DNA of 55,287 nt, taken from contig CANJGB010000023.1 of the NCBI GenBank assembly GCA_947473805.1, forward strand, positions 1 to 55,287, given 5' to 3'. The first letter of the stretch is position 1. Each line of letters opens with the position of its first letter. Of the stretch, positions 1 through 7,966 are shown piece after piece. Both the position numbers and the translations under genes were made by a program. Source of the DNA: Alphaproteobacteria bacterium (GTDB taxonomy: Bacteria > Pseudomonadota > Alphaproteobacteria > Ferrovibrionales > Ferrovibrionaceae). A model generated the notes under the pieces. That model was not told the origin of the DNA. It worked only from the letters and a program-made list of their open reading frames with translations, and did not search any database.

Positions 1-14
1 GCCGGAAACCATCT

Positions 15-123
15 TGCCGCGTCCTGTCGGTCCCGCCTACGCTACGCTCCGGCGCGACCGACAGGACGAATCACACGGGCCGAATCTCCCTCAGACCGTG
101 GATCACCGTTAGGGGTCAGACCA
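15..123. repeat. Left copy of a 109-bp inverted repeat found at both window ends
   Basis: These 109 bases are the reverse complement of 55179-55287 with a single mismatch (position 69). The outer part holds a perfect 12-bp stem, GTCCTGTCGGTC at 21-32 pairing with 56-67, around a 23-nt loop. The inner end reads AGGGGTCAGACCA. No transposase is visible. The copy may be the end of an insertion sequence lying outside the window or a dispersed REP/MITE-like element. Identity of the element is inference; the repeat itself is directly seen. Confidence 0.9.
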
Positions 124-313
124 CCTTAGCCCGCTGGGCCGCTAGCTTGCCGGCAGTCACCGCTTCAACCTTGCGGCTGTACGAACCCGTGATGGTGTCT
201 ACATTGGAATCCACTTCTACCAGCCACCGACTGGCCGCCCGCGTCACCCTGATAACCTGCGGAGTCACGCTGTGAGGCAAAAAGTTGCTGAGGGGCCAGT
301 CCGGCACTTTCAC
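116..313 (-). CDS. Small hypothetical ORF (65 aa) ending inside the repeat
   Basis: I do not recognise this 65-residue reading frame. Its last codons and its TGA stop (116-118) lie inside the 109-bp repeat, so the C-terminus is supplied by the repeat and the original frame, if it was a gene, is probably truncated. It sits just beyond the 3' end of tRNA-Glu and is transcribed in the same direction. The sequence is neither hydrophobic nor cysteine-rich and shows no motif I can name. It could be a gene remnant or a chance frame. Confidence 0.25.
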   Translation of the reverse strand: MKVPDWPLSNFLPHSVTPQVIRVTRAASRWLVEVDSNVDTITGSYSRKVEAVTAGKLAAQRAKVV

Positions 314-389
314 ACCGTATATTGGAGAAAATAAGGGGGAAGCTGGTACATCCAGCTTTCGAAAAGCCCATTAAGTCTTTGAATTTGCT

Positions 390-465
390 TGGCGACCCCA
401 GCGGGATTCGAACCCGCGTCTTCACCGTGAAAGGGTGACGTCCTAGGCCTCTAGACGATGGGGTC
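390..465 (-). tRNA. tRNA-Glu (anticodon TTC)
   Basis: Read on the minus strand, acceptor stem GACCCCA (465-459) pairs with TGGGGTC (400-394). The anticodon arm TCACC-CTTTCAC-GGTGA gives anticodon TTC, the T-arm contains GGTTCGAATCC, and CCA is encoded at 392-390. The 3' end faces the repeat and the small ORF at 116-313, the side at which elements often integrate, but no duplicated tRNA 3' segment is visible. Confidence 0.97.
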
Positions 466-596
466 GAGGCCGGTGGTAACTAATCTGCCGGGCGGGTCAA
501 AGCAAGCCAAATCGGCCGCGGCCGGTTGCCATCCGCCCTGCCCCGCCGCTAATGTCGGCCGGCAGGTGAGGAAATCATCACAAGGCATTGGCAAAA

Positions 597-1187
597 ATGA
601 ACAATGAAAGCCTGGCGGCGCGCTTCGAACGGCTGGAAGCTTTGGACGAAATCCGTCAGTTGGCGAGCAAATACGCCGTTAGCGTAGATCAGCGGAACCT
701 GGATGCCTTGGCACTCCTTTTCGCCGTGGATATCCGGGTCGGCCGCGACAAACAGGGCCGGCAGGCGGTGAAGGCCTATTTCGACCGGGCGCTGCGCCAG
801 TTCCGCTCGTCGGTGCATCTGGTCGGCAATCACATCATCGAATTCGACGGGCCTGATGCCGCCCACGGCTTGGTCTATTGCCGCTGCGAGCACGAGGTCG
901 GCGATAAGTGGGTGCCGATGATGCTGCACTATATCGACCGCTATGTGCGGGTGGATGGGCGGTGGTACTTCGCCGAGGTCCGTCGGTTGCAGAAGCTTTA
1001 CGCCCACGACCATCTGGAGCGGCCGCAGGGGCCGAACATGCTGCGCTGGCCTGGGACCGAGCCGGCGGCGGGGGATTGGCACGCCCCCTACCCCTCCTGG
1101 GAGCAGTTCTGGCGCGAGCCGGGGGCAGCTGCGCCGGTGCCGGCAGAGCCCGTAGGCGGCTTCATAGACCGGATGCTGGGGCGCTGA
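597..1187 (+). CDS. SnoaL-like / NTF2-fold protein
   Basis: This is a cone-shaped NTF2-fold protein of the SnoaL_4 type, a family that includes scytalone dehydratase-like and dehydrochlorinase-like enzymes as well as proteins without known activity. The first 130 residues carry the typical start (an acidic helix LEALDEIRQLASKYA, then a D-Q-R-N-L-D-A motif) and the strand signature LVYCRCEHE. The C-terminal 60 residues are proline-rich. A TTG start nine bases upstream is possible, but ATG at 597 gives the usual N-terminus. It is convergent with recJ, 7 bp away, and probably monocistronic. The substrate is unknown. Confidence 0.7.
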   Translation: MNNESLAARFERLEALDEIRQLASKYAVSVDQRNLDALALLFAVDIRVGRDKQGRQAVKAYFDRALRQFRSSVHLVGNHIIEFDGPDAAHGLVYCRCEHEVGDKWVPMMLHYIDRYVRVDGRWYFAEVRRLQKLYAHDHLERPQGPNMLRWPGTEPAAGDWHAPYPSWEQFWREPGAAAPVPAEPVGGFIDRMLGR

Positions 1188-1194
1188 AGCACGG

Positions 1195-2967
1195 TCAGGC
1201 CAGTGCACCGTCCTCGATCACGAACTGGATGCGGCGTTCGCCACGCCAGTTGTCAGCCCGCAAATGGCCGGCCAGGTGGAACGGCCGGCCATTGCTGGCC
1301 AGGAGCGAGCCGCCCAGCGGATTGTCGCCCAACGACCGGAATGCAATGGCTTTAAGCCGGCCTTGCCCATTGCCATCAGCCAATATGCAACGGACGTGCT
1401 TCTCGCCTGCCACGTCGGCACGGATGACCTGGCAGCGCGTCAACACAAAGCGCGGCTCGGGGTTACCGGCGCCGTAGGGCGAAGCCTTTTCCAGCGCGTC
1501 CAGGAGAGTGGTATTGGCGCCGGCAAGGCCGACTGCGCCGTCGATGCCGAGTGAGCCAGCCTCGGCGGCGGCACGCACCGACGCGCCGAGACGCTCGTTC
1601 ATGAAGACACGGAAATCAGGCAGGGCGGAGGTGGCAATGGTCAGGCCCGCCGCCATGGGGTGGCCGCCGCCGTTGACCAGGAGGCCGGCCTGGAGTGCGG
1701 CGGTAACAGCCGCCCCGAGATCGACGCCGGTCATCGAACGGCCAGAACCCTTGCCCTTATCGCCGTCCAGGGCCACGACGATGGCCGGACGGCCGGCAGC
1801 CTCGCGCACACGGGCGGCGACGATGCCGATCACCCCGGGGTGCCAGCCCTCGCCTGACAGAATGACCACGGAGTCGTTTGCGTGACGGTCGAGCTGGCCC
1901 ATGGCATCGGCCAGAACCTCCTGCTCGATCATCTGCCGTTCACGGTTGAGTCGGTCGAGCTCGGCGGCAAGCGCCCGAGCCTCCTCGGGGTCTTCGGTGG
2001 TCAGCAGGCGAACGCCGAGATCGGACTGACCGACACGACCGCCGGCATTGATGCGCGGCCCCAGCAGAAAGCCAGCGTGGTAGGCACCGGGACGCTCGTT
2101 CAGTCCGGCAGCGTCCGCCAGTGCCGACAAGCCCACATTGGTCCGGCCCGCGAGGACCTTCAGACCCTGCACTACCAGCGCACGGTTCAAGCCGGTGAGC
2201 GACACCACGTCACAGATCGTGCCGATGGCGACGAGGTCGAGCCATTGCCTCAGGTCGGGCTCCGCACGCTGGGCGAACCAGTTGCGGGCGCGCAGCGCAC
2301 GGTTAAGCGCGACCGCGAGCAGGAAGGCCATGCCGACGGCTGCGAGTTGACGATGCGCCCCGGACTCGTCCAGGCGATTCGGGTTGATGATGGACAGCGC
2401 CTCGGGCAGCGCGGCCTCGGCCAGGTGGTGGTCAACAACGATAACGTCAAGGCCGGCGCCGGTGCCGGCGGCAATGGCCGCATGGGCCATGGTGCCGCAA
2501 TCGACAGTAATGACGACCGAGATGCCTGACGCGGCAAGCTTGAGCAGCGCCGGAGCATTGGGGCCATAGCCCTCTTTCATGCGGTCCGGGATGTAGGCGA
2601 TGGCATCAGCACCGACGGCCCGGAACAACCGCATCAACAATGCGGCGGACGTGGCGCCATCGACATCGTAGTCACCGAAGATCGCGATCTTCTCGCCATT
2701 CACGACTGCGTTGGCGATGCGGTCGGCGGCGGCATCCATGTCGAGAAACGTCGACGGATCTGGCAGATGGCTGCGCAACGTGGGTTGCAGCCAGGCCTCG
2801 GCGCCTTCGAGTTCGACGCCGCGTCCGGCCATGACGCGACCAACGATCTCGGGCAGATTCAGCCGCTGCGCCAAGGCGAGTGCCAAGCGGTCATCGACCG
2901 GGCGGGCACGCCAGCGTTTACCGGTCAGCGATCGCTCGACACCGAGAAAGGCGGCGGCGGTCGTCAT
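1195..2967 (-). CDS. recJ: Single-stranded-DNA exonuclease RecJ
   Basis: RecJ is a cytoplasmic 5'-3' exonuclease for single-stranded DNA in recombination and mismatch repair. The DHH-family motifs are clear: FGDYDVDGATS near residue 95, the VVDHH box, the NPNR motif, an AIGTICDVV segment, and a DHHA1-type GGGHPMAAG motif near residue 440, followed by the C-terminal OB domain. I chose ATG at 2967 (590 aa) because a longer frame would run back into glpX, whose stop is 7 bp upstream. It is the last gene of the aminotransferase-hom-glpX-recJ run. Confidence 0.95.
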   Translation of the reverse strand: MTTAAAFLGVERSLTGKRWRARPVDDRLALALAQRLNLPEIVGRVMAGRGVELEGAEAWLQPTLRSHLPDPSTFLDMDAAADRIANAVVNGEKIAIFGDYDVDGATSAALLMRLFRAVGADAIAYIPDRMKEGYGPNAPALLKLAASGISVVITVDCGTMAHAAIAAGTGAGLDVIVVDHHLAEAALPEALSIINPNRLDESGAHRQLAAVGMAFLLAVALNRALRARNWFAQRAEPDLRQWLDLVAIGTICDVVSLTGLNRALVVQGLKVLAGRTNVGLSALADAAGLNERPGAYHAGFLLGPRINAGGRVGQSDLGVRLLTTEDPEEARALAAELDRLNRERQMIEQEVLADAMGQLDRHANDSVVILSGEGWHPGVIGIVAARVREAAGRPAIVVALDGDKGKGSGRSMTGVDLGAAVTAALQAGLLVNGGGHPMAAGLTIATSALPDFRVFMNERLGASVRAAAEAGSLGIDGAVGLAGANTTLLDALEKASPYGAGNPEPRFVLTRCQVIRADVAGEKHVRCILADGNGQGRLKAIAFRSLGDNPLGGSLLASNGRPFHLAGHLRADNWRGERRIQFVIEDGALA

Positions 2968-2974
2968 GCCGCGT

Positions 2975-3952
2975 TCAGCTGCGCCGGCTCTGCGCCTTGA
3001 CCCAGCGGGTCGTACCGGTGCGGGAGCGCATGACAAGCGAATGTGTGATTACCTTGTCGCCACGAACCTTCACGCCGTCCAGCATCCAGCCATCGGACAC
3101 GCCGGTTGCGGCGAAGATCACATCGCCAGCGGCGAGGTCGAGCAGGTTGTACTTCCGGTCGAAATTGGTCAGGCCCAGGCGACGGGCCCGGCTACGCTCG
3201 TCGTCGTTACGGAACAGCAAGCGCGCCTGCATGTGGCCGCCGATACAACGCAGCGCTGCCGCGGCGAGCACGCCTTCGGGCGCGCCCCCCGAACCGATAT
3301 ATAGATCGATCCCGGTTTCCGGATCAGTCGTCGCGATGACGCCGGCGACGTCGCCATCGGTGATGAGCTTGATGCGGGCGCCGGTTGCGCGCACGGCCGC
3401 AATCAGGTCTGCATGGCGCGGGCGATCAAGAATGCAGGCGGTGAGTTCGGCTACGGCAACGCCTTTGGCCTTCGCCAATTCCTTCAGGTTGTCAGCCGGG
3501 CTGGCATCAATATCGATCACGCTCGCCGGCAGGCCGCCGCCAACCGCGATCTTGTCCATGTACACGTCGGGCGCATGCAAGAAGCCGCCATCCTCAGCGA
3601 AAGCCAGGACAGCGAGCGCGTTCGCCGCCGATTTGGCCGTCAGCGTGGTGCCCTCGAGCGGATCGAGGGCGATGTCGATCTTCGGGCCGTTGCCGGTGCC
3701 AACCTTCTCACCAATGAACAGCATCGGCGCTTCATCGCGTTCGCCCTCGCCGATCACGACCTTGCCGTCCATGTCGATCTGGTTCAGCGCAGTACGCATG
3801 GCGTCGACCGCAGCTTGGTCAGCCGCCTTCTCGTCGCCGCGGCCGAGGAGTTTCGACGCCGCGATGGCGGCAGCCTCGGTGACGCGCACGGCCTCCAGCG
3901 TCAGGTTGCGGTCGGTGCCGCTGGGTGCCGAGGTTGCGGGTTTCTTGGCCAT
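2975..3952 (-). CDS. glpX: Class II fructose-1,6-bisphosphatase GlpX
   Basis: GlpX hydrolyses fructose-1,6-bisphosphate to fructose-6-phosphate in gluconeogenesis. The 325-aa length is normal. The metal and phosphate motifs of the family are visible: GEGERDEAPML (about residues 69-79), DPLEGTT (97-103) and GSGGAPEGVLAA (about 217-228). It lies 21 bp downstream of hom and 7 bp upstream of recJ. A purine-rich GAGAGA stands before the ATG. A gluconeogenic phosphatase fits an organism that grows on acyl-CoA-derived carbon, though it is common in alphaproteobacteria generally. Confidence 0.95.
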   Translation of the reverse strand: MAKKPATSAPSGTDRNLTLEAVRVTEAAAIAASKLLGRGDEKAADQAAVDAMRTALNQIDMDGKVVIGEGERDEAPMLFIGEKVGTGNGPKIDIALDPLEGTTLTAKSAANALAVLAFAEDGGFLHAPDVYMDKIAVGGGLPASVIDIDASPADNLKELAKAKGVAVAELTACILDRPRHADLIAAVRATGARIKLITDGDVAGVIATTDPETGIDLYIGSGGAPEGVLAAAALRCIGGHMQARLLFRNDDERSRARRLGLTNFDRKYNLLDLAAGDVIFAATGVSDGWMLDGVKVRGDKVITHSLVMRSRTGTTRWVKAQSRRS

Positions 3953-3973
3953 TTCTGTCTCTCGGTTACCGGT

Positions 3974-5266
3974 TCAAAGGGCTTCGATGCGGATCATGCG
4001 GGGTGATTCTATCACCGCCCGCAGCCGGCCAATGCGTGACAACGCATGACTCATCGATGCCTCACGCGCCTCATGGCTGACCAGGACGACGGGAACCCCC
4101 TCATCGCCCTTGGCGCGGCCGTGTTGCAGCATCGATTCGATGGAAATCTTTTCGTCACGCAGGATGGCGGTCAGGTCGGCGATAACGCCAGGCCGGTCCT
4201 GCACATGAAGGCGTATGTAGTAACGGCCAACATGATCGCGCATCGGCGCGGCGGGTAGCTTTACCAGTGCATTCGCGGGCACGCCGAACGGCGGCGCAAT
4301 GCGGCCGGCGGCAATATCGACGAGATCGGCCACGACGGCGGAGGCCGTGGGACCCGCGCCTGCACCGCGCCCCTCGAACACGTTACGTCCGACGAAATCG
4401 CCCTCTGACACCACGGCGTTGAAGACGCCGTCCACGTGGGCAATCGGCGTATCGATCGGCACCAAGCAGGGATGAACGCGCTGCTCCAGTCCATTCGGGC
4501 CAAGGCTGGCGAGCGCCAGCAACTTGATGCGGAAGCCAAGTTCACCGGCAAACGCAATATCAGCCGCCGATACGTGGCGGATGCCCTCGACATGGACCGC
4601 CTTGAAGTTCACGACGCAATTGAACGCCACGCCGGCAAGGACAGCCAGTTTGTGCGCGGCATCGACACCATCGATGTCAAAACTGGGATCGGCCTCGGCA
4701 TAGCCATGGGCCTGCGCCTCAGCCAACACGTCGCCGAAAGCGCGGCCGGTCGCGCGCATTTCCGACAGTATGTAATTGCAGGTGCCGTTCAGAATGCCGT
4801 AGACGCGGCTGAACCGGTTGCCGGCCAGGCCCTCGCGGAGTGCCTTCAATACCGGAATGCCACCGGCCACCGCCGCCTCGAAAGCAAGAGCTACCCCAGC
4901 CCGCTCCGCGCGTCGCGCCAGATCGGCACCATGATGGGCGAGCAGCGCCTTGTTTGCGGTCACTACGTGTTTGCCGGCAGACAAAGCAGCATGCACCAGA
5001 TCTGATGCCGCACCTTCACTGCCACCGATCACTTCGACGACGACATCGACGTCAGCGGCAGTGGCGAGGTTGAGCACATCGCTCTCCCAACGCGCGCGGC
5101 CGAGCGGAATCTTCCGTTTTTTCTTTTTGCTGCGCGCGCCGACGGCGACCACCTTGAGCGGCCGGCCTGCGCGCGCCGTCAGAATGTCGGCCTGGTCATG
5201 AAGGAGCTTCACGACGCCGGCGCCGACCGTGCCGAGGCCGGCTACGGCGATGCGGAGGGGCTGCAT
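3974..5266 (-). CDS. hom: Homoserine dehydrogenase
   Basis: The enzyme reduces aspartate semialdehyde to homoserine on the way to threonine and methionine. The protein has 430 residues. The N-terminal Rossmann motif is VAGLGTVGAGVV (8-19), the substrate-binding signature GILNGTCNYIL lies near 168-178, and a C-terminal ACT domain begins around residue 350 (RPGVIADLTAIL), indicating feedback control by an amino acid. Its ATG shares one base with the stop of the upstream aminotransferase gene (TGATG), implying translational coupling. A short lysine/arginine run (SKKKKRK) near residue 50 is unusual but lies in a surface loop. Confidence 0.95.
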   Translation of the reverse strand: MQPLRIAVAGLGTVGAGVVKLLHDQADILTARAGRPLKVVAVGARSKKKKRKIPLGRARWESDVLNLATAADVDVVVEVIGGSEGAASDLVHAALSAGKHVVTANKALLAHHGADLARRAERAGVALAFEAAVAGGIPVLKALREGLAGNRFSRVYGILNGTCNYILSEMRATGRAFGDVLAEAQAHGYAEADPSFDIDGVDAAHKLAVLAGVAFNCVVNFKAVHVEGIRHVSAADIAFAGELGFRIKLLALASLGPNGLEQRVHPCLVPIDTPIAHVDGVFNAVVSEGDFVGRNVFEGRGAGAGPTASAVVADLVDIAAGRIAPPFGVPANALVKLPAAPMRDHVGRYYIRLHVQDRPGVIADLTAILRDEKISIESMLQHGRAKGDEGVPVVLVSHEAREASMSHALSRIGRLRAVIESPRMIRIEAL

Positions 5267-6486
5267 CAGCCGGCCAAGGCCGTCGGTTCGACGGTATCCG
5301 GCTGGTTGCTGGGCGAGCCCAGCAACTTCTTGATGCTGCGACAGGCCTGGCGGATGCGCTGTTCGTTCTCGACCAAACCGATACGGACGTGACTGTCGCC
5401 ATATTCACCGAAGCCGATGCCCGGAGAGACCGCGACCTTGGCCTCACGCAGCAGCAGCTTGGAGAACTCGACGCTACCCAGATGGGCATAGCGGTCGGGG
5501 ATCGGCGCCCAGGCGAACATGCTGGCCGCGGGGCTCGGCACGTTCCAATTGGCCTGTTCCAATCCCTTGATCAGGACATCGCGCCGCGACTTGTACATCT
5601 GGCGGATTTCCTCGACGCAATCCTGCGGGCCATTCAGCGCCGCGGTCGCCGCAACCTGGATCGGCGTGAACGCGCCGTAATCAAGGTATGACTTGATACG
5701 GCCGAGGGCTGCGATAAGCCGCGGCGAACCCGCGCCGAAACCGATGCGCCAGCCGGGCATGTTGTAGGTCTTGGACATCGAGGTGAACTCGATGACCACG
5801 TCCTTGGCGCCGGGGATCTGCAGCATCGACGGCGGCGGCACGCCATCGAAATAGATTTCCGAATAGGCAAGATCGGAAATGACGAAAATCCCCTCGCGCC
5901 GGGCGAAGGCGACGATCTCGCGATAGAGATCAAGATCGGCGGTCATCGCTGTCGGGTTCGACGGGAAATTGACGACCAGCGCGACCGGCTTCGGCACGCA
6001 GTGGCGCGTCGCGCGTTCGACCGCAGCCATGAAGTCGCCGCCCGGACCAAACGGGAAATGACGAATGTTGGCGCCCGAGATGATGAAGCCGAACGGATGG
6101 ATCGGATAGCTGGGGTTCGGCACCAGGATGGCGTCGCCCGGCGCGGTGATCGCCTGGGCAAGATTGGCCAGGCCTTCCTTCGAACCCAGCGTGACGATGC
6201 ACTCGGTCTCAGGGTTCAGATCGACGCCGAACCGGCGGCTGTAATAACTCGCCAGGGCCTTGCGCAGGCCGGGCACGCCGCGGCTCATGGAATAGCGGTG
6301 GGCGCGAGGATTTCGGGCCGCCTCGACCAGTTTCTCGACGATGTGCGGCGGAGTTGGCATGTCAGGGTTGCCCATGCCGAAATCGATGATGTCTTCGCCT
6401 GCCGCCCGCGCGCGCGCCTTCATACGGTTCACTTCTTCGAACACGTAGGGCGGTAGTCGCTTCAGGCGGTAAAATTCGTCGCTCAT
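5266..6486 (-). CDS. PLP-dependent class I/II aminotransferase (AlaC-like)
   Basis: This fold-type I aminotransferase has 406 residues. The PLP lysine is Lys239 in SMSKTYNMPGWR, with NFPSNPTA (173-180) and the phosphate-binding arginine of GWRIGF following. Proteins of this subgroup immediately upstream of hom are usually annotated as LL-diaminopimelate, alanine (AlaC) or aspartate aminotransferase. The hom linkage suggests a role in the aspartate/alanine family, but the exact amino donor cannot be read from the sequence. It is the first gene of the four-gene operon ending with recJ. Confidence 0.88.
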   Translation of the reverse strand: MSDEFYRLKRLPPYVFEEVNRMKARARAAGEDIIDFGMGNPDMPTPPHIVEKLVEAARNPRAHRYSMSRGVPGLRKALASYYSRRFGVDLNPETECIVTLGSKEGLANLAQAITAPGDAILVPNPSYPIHPFGFIISGANIRHFPFGPGGDFMAAVERATRHCVPKPVALVVNFPSNPTAMTADLDLYREIVAFARREGIFVISDLAYSEIYFDGVPPPSMLQIPGAKDVVIEFTSMSKTYNMPGWRIGFGAGSPRLIAALGRIKSYLDYGAFTPIQVAATAALNGPQDCVEEIRQMYKSRRDVLIKGLEQANWNVPSPAASMFAWAPIPDRYAHLGSVEFSKLLLREAKVAVSPGIGFGEYGDSHVRIGLVENEQRIRQACRSIKKLLGSPSNQPDTVEPTALAG

Positions 6487-6568
6487 GATGGTGGCTTGGC
6501 CGATCTCCTGCCGGCCTTGATATCCGCAGCCGGCGGTTGGTTACCCCCGGTGTCTAGCCGATCCCGGG

Positions 6569-7825
6569 TCAATTTTCGAGGTAGATTTCCGCTTTCGTTC
6601 CGTCGGCGCCTGCGGCCGCATCAGGTTTTGCTTCCACTACAATCAAAGCCGGATTGACGCCGAGCCGGACCAGTTCTCGGGCCACCGCCTCCGCCCGGTC
6701 CATAGACATGTTGAAATTGGCGAGTTTAAGGCGCTCAAGCCCCGCCTGCCGGCCGCCGGCCGAGGCATAGCCGACCACCTTGAGGCGGGCGTTCCTGGAC
6801 TGGGCCAGTTGAGCCGCCTGTTCCAGCGACGCCCGCTCATCGCCCGAAATACGGGCCGAGCCATCGGCAAACCTGATCGTCGCCACGCGCGAGCCCGGCA
6901 GGACCGTCATGGCGAGTCGGGCCGGTTGCGCCATGGAGGTCGCACCGGCTGCCGCAGCGGCAGGTGTGGGCTGGTACAAGGGCACCATGGTCGGCTGGCC
7001 GAAGGGTCCGCCGCCCGCGAGGGCCATGGTGCTGCCGCCCGCAGCAGCTGGGGCAAATGCCGGGGCCCGGGGCGGCGCGGCCACAACGGGGGCAGGCGCC
7101 ACGGGCTGAACCGCCGCATATTGCGGTCCGCCGACGAGCGTCTGGCGGGACGATGCGTTCAACTGCTGCTGAAACACCTCGGCAAGGGATTGCGGTGCGG
7201 AAACGCTCGGGGTCGGCGCGCTCGGCACCGGGGCTGCCGTCAGGGGCACAGGTGCGGGCGGCGCTACAGGCTGCTGGACGATCGACGGCACTGGCCGGCT
7301 GGCAGCAGAGGAAGGCGGGGCTGCCGCCGTCTGCACAGGGGCGGCCGGTGCTGGCGGCGCGACCTCGGTACGGGCAACAGGCGTCCGCGGCACCGCAACG
7401 GGCACCTCTGACGAGGCAACGGGCGGCGCCGGAATGCGGTTTGCCGGCGGCGGGGTTGCGGCAACGGAGCTGGAGGTGCGCCCGCGCAACTGTTCATCGG
7501 TGTAACGGGCATTGTCCCGGTCCGCGGCCAGGGCGGCCTCGACCCTACGCCGTTCGGACGCGCTACTGGATGGTTCGGGGCGCGACGGCACGCTGGCAAG
7601 GTTCGGAACGCCATTTGGCGTCGCAGGGCGATCCGGTTGGGCAGATGCTGGCTGTCGGGGTGTTGTCGGCAAGGGCTTGATCGAACGGGTCTGACGCGAG
7701 TCGCCAAACCAGTCGCCGGGATGGGACCACATCCAGTCTTCCGACATCGAGCAGCCCGAAGCGCCAACCACGGCGAGCAGAGAGAAGACGATCCGGCCGC
7801 GGCGCCACCTACTGGAACAGGTCAT
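6569..7825 (-). CDS. Lipoprotein with long Pro/Ala-rich linker and C-terminal OmpA-like domain
   Basis: With ATG at 7825 the protein has 418 residues. An arginine-containing signal peptide ends in a lipobox with Cys25 (VVGASGC), so it should be a lipoprotein. Residues about 50-290 are almost entirely proline, alanine, serine and valine, a probable spacer across the periplasm. The last 105 residues resemble an OmpA/MotB domain (IRFADGSARISGDERASLEQ, later NMSMDRAEAVARELVRLGV). The usual peptidoglycan-contacting aspartate after the central strand is replaced (GYASAGG), while the arginine of DRAEAV is kept. Function is unknown; an envelope-tethering role is plausible. It is divergent from phaC. 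Confidence 0.75.
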   Translation of the reverse strand: MTCSSRWRRGRIVFSLLAVVGASGCSMSEDWMWSHPGDWFGDSRQTRSIKPLPTTPRQPASAQPDRPATPNGVPNLASVPSRPEPSSSASERRRVEAALAADRDNARYTDEQLRGRTSSSVAATPPPANRIPAPPVASSEVPVAVPRTPVARTEVAPPAPAAPVQTAAAPPSSAASRPVPSIVQQPVAPPAPVPLTAAPVPSAPTPSVSAPQSLAEVFQQQLNASSRQTLVGGPQYAAVQPVAPAPVVAAPPRAPAFAPAAAGGSTMALAGGGPFGQPTMVPLYQPTPAAAAAGATSMAQPARLAMTVLPGSRVATIRFADGSARISGDERASLEQAAQLAQSRNARLKVVGYASAGGRQAGLERLKLANFNMSMDRAEAVARELVRLGVNPALIVVEAKPDAAAGADGTKAEIYLEN

Positions 7826-7966
7826 TGCTCGATTCGCCCTTAATACCTTCGCACTGCAGCAAGTCCCTGGCGGCTGCGGGCCAAGGCTTAATATAACACG
7901 CGGCAGCCGGCCATGGTCGGACACCGTGTGGCTGTGTATTCTGGAGCCAGTTTAAAGTAGGCGGCC

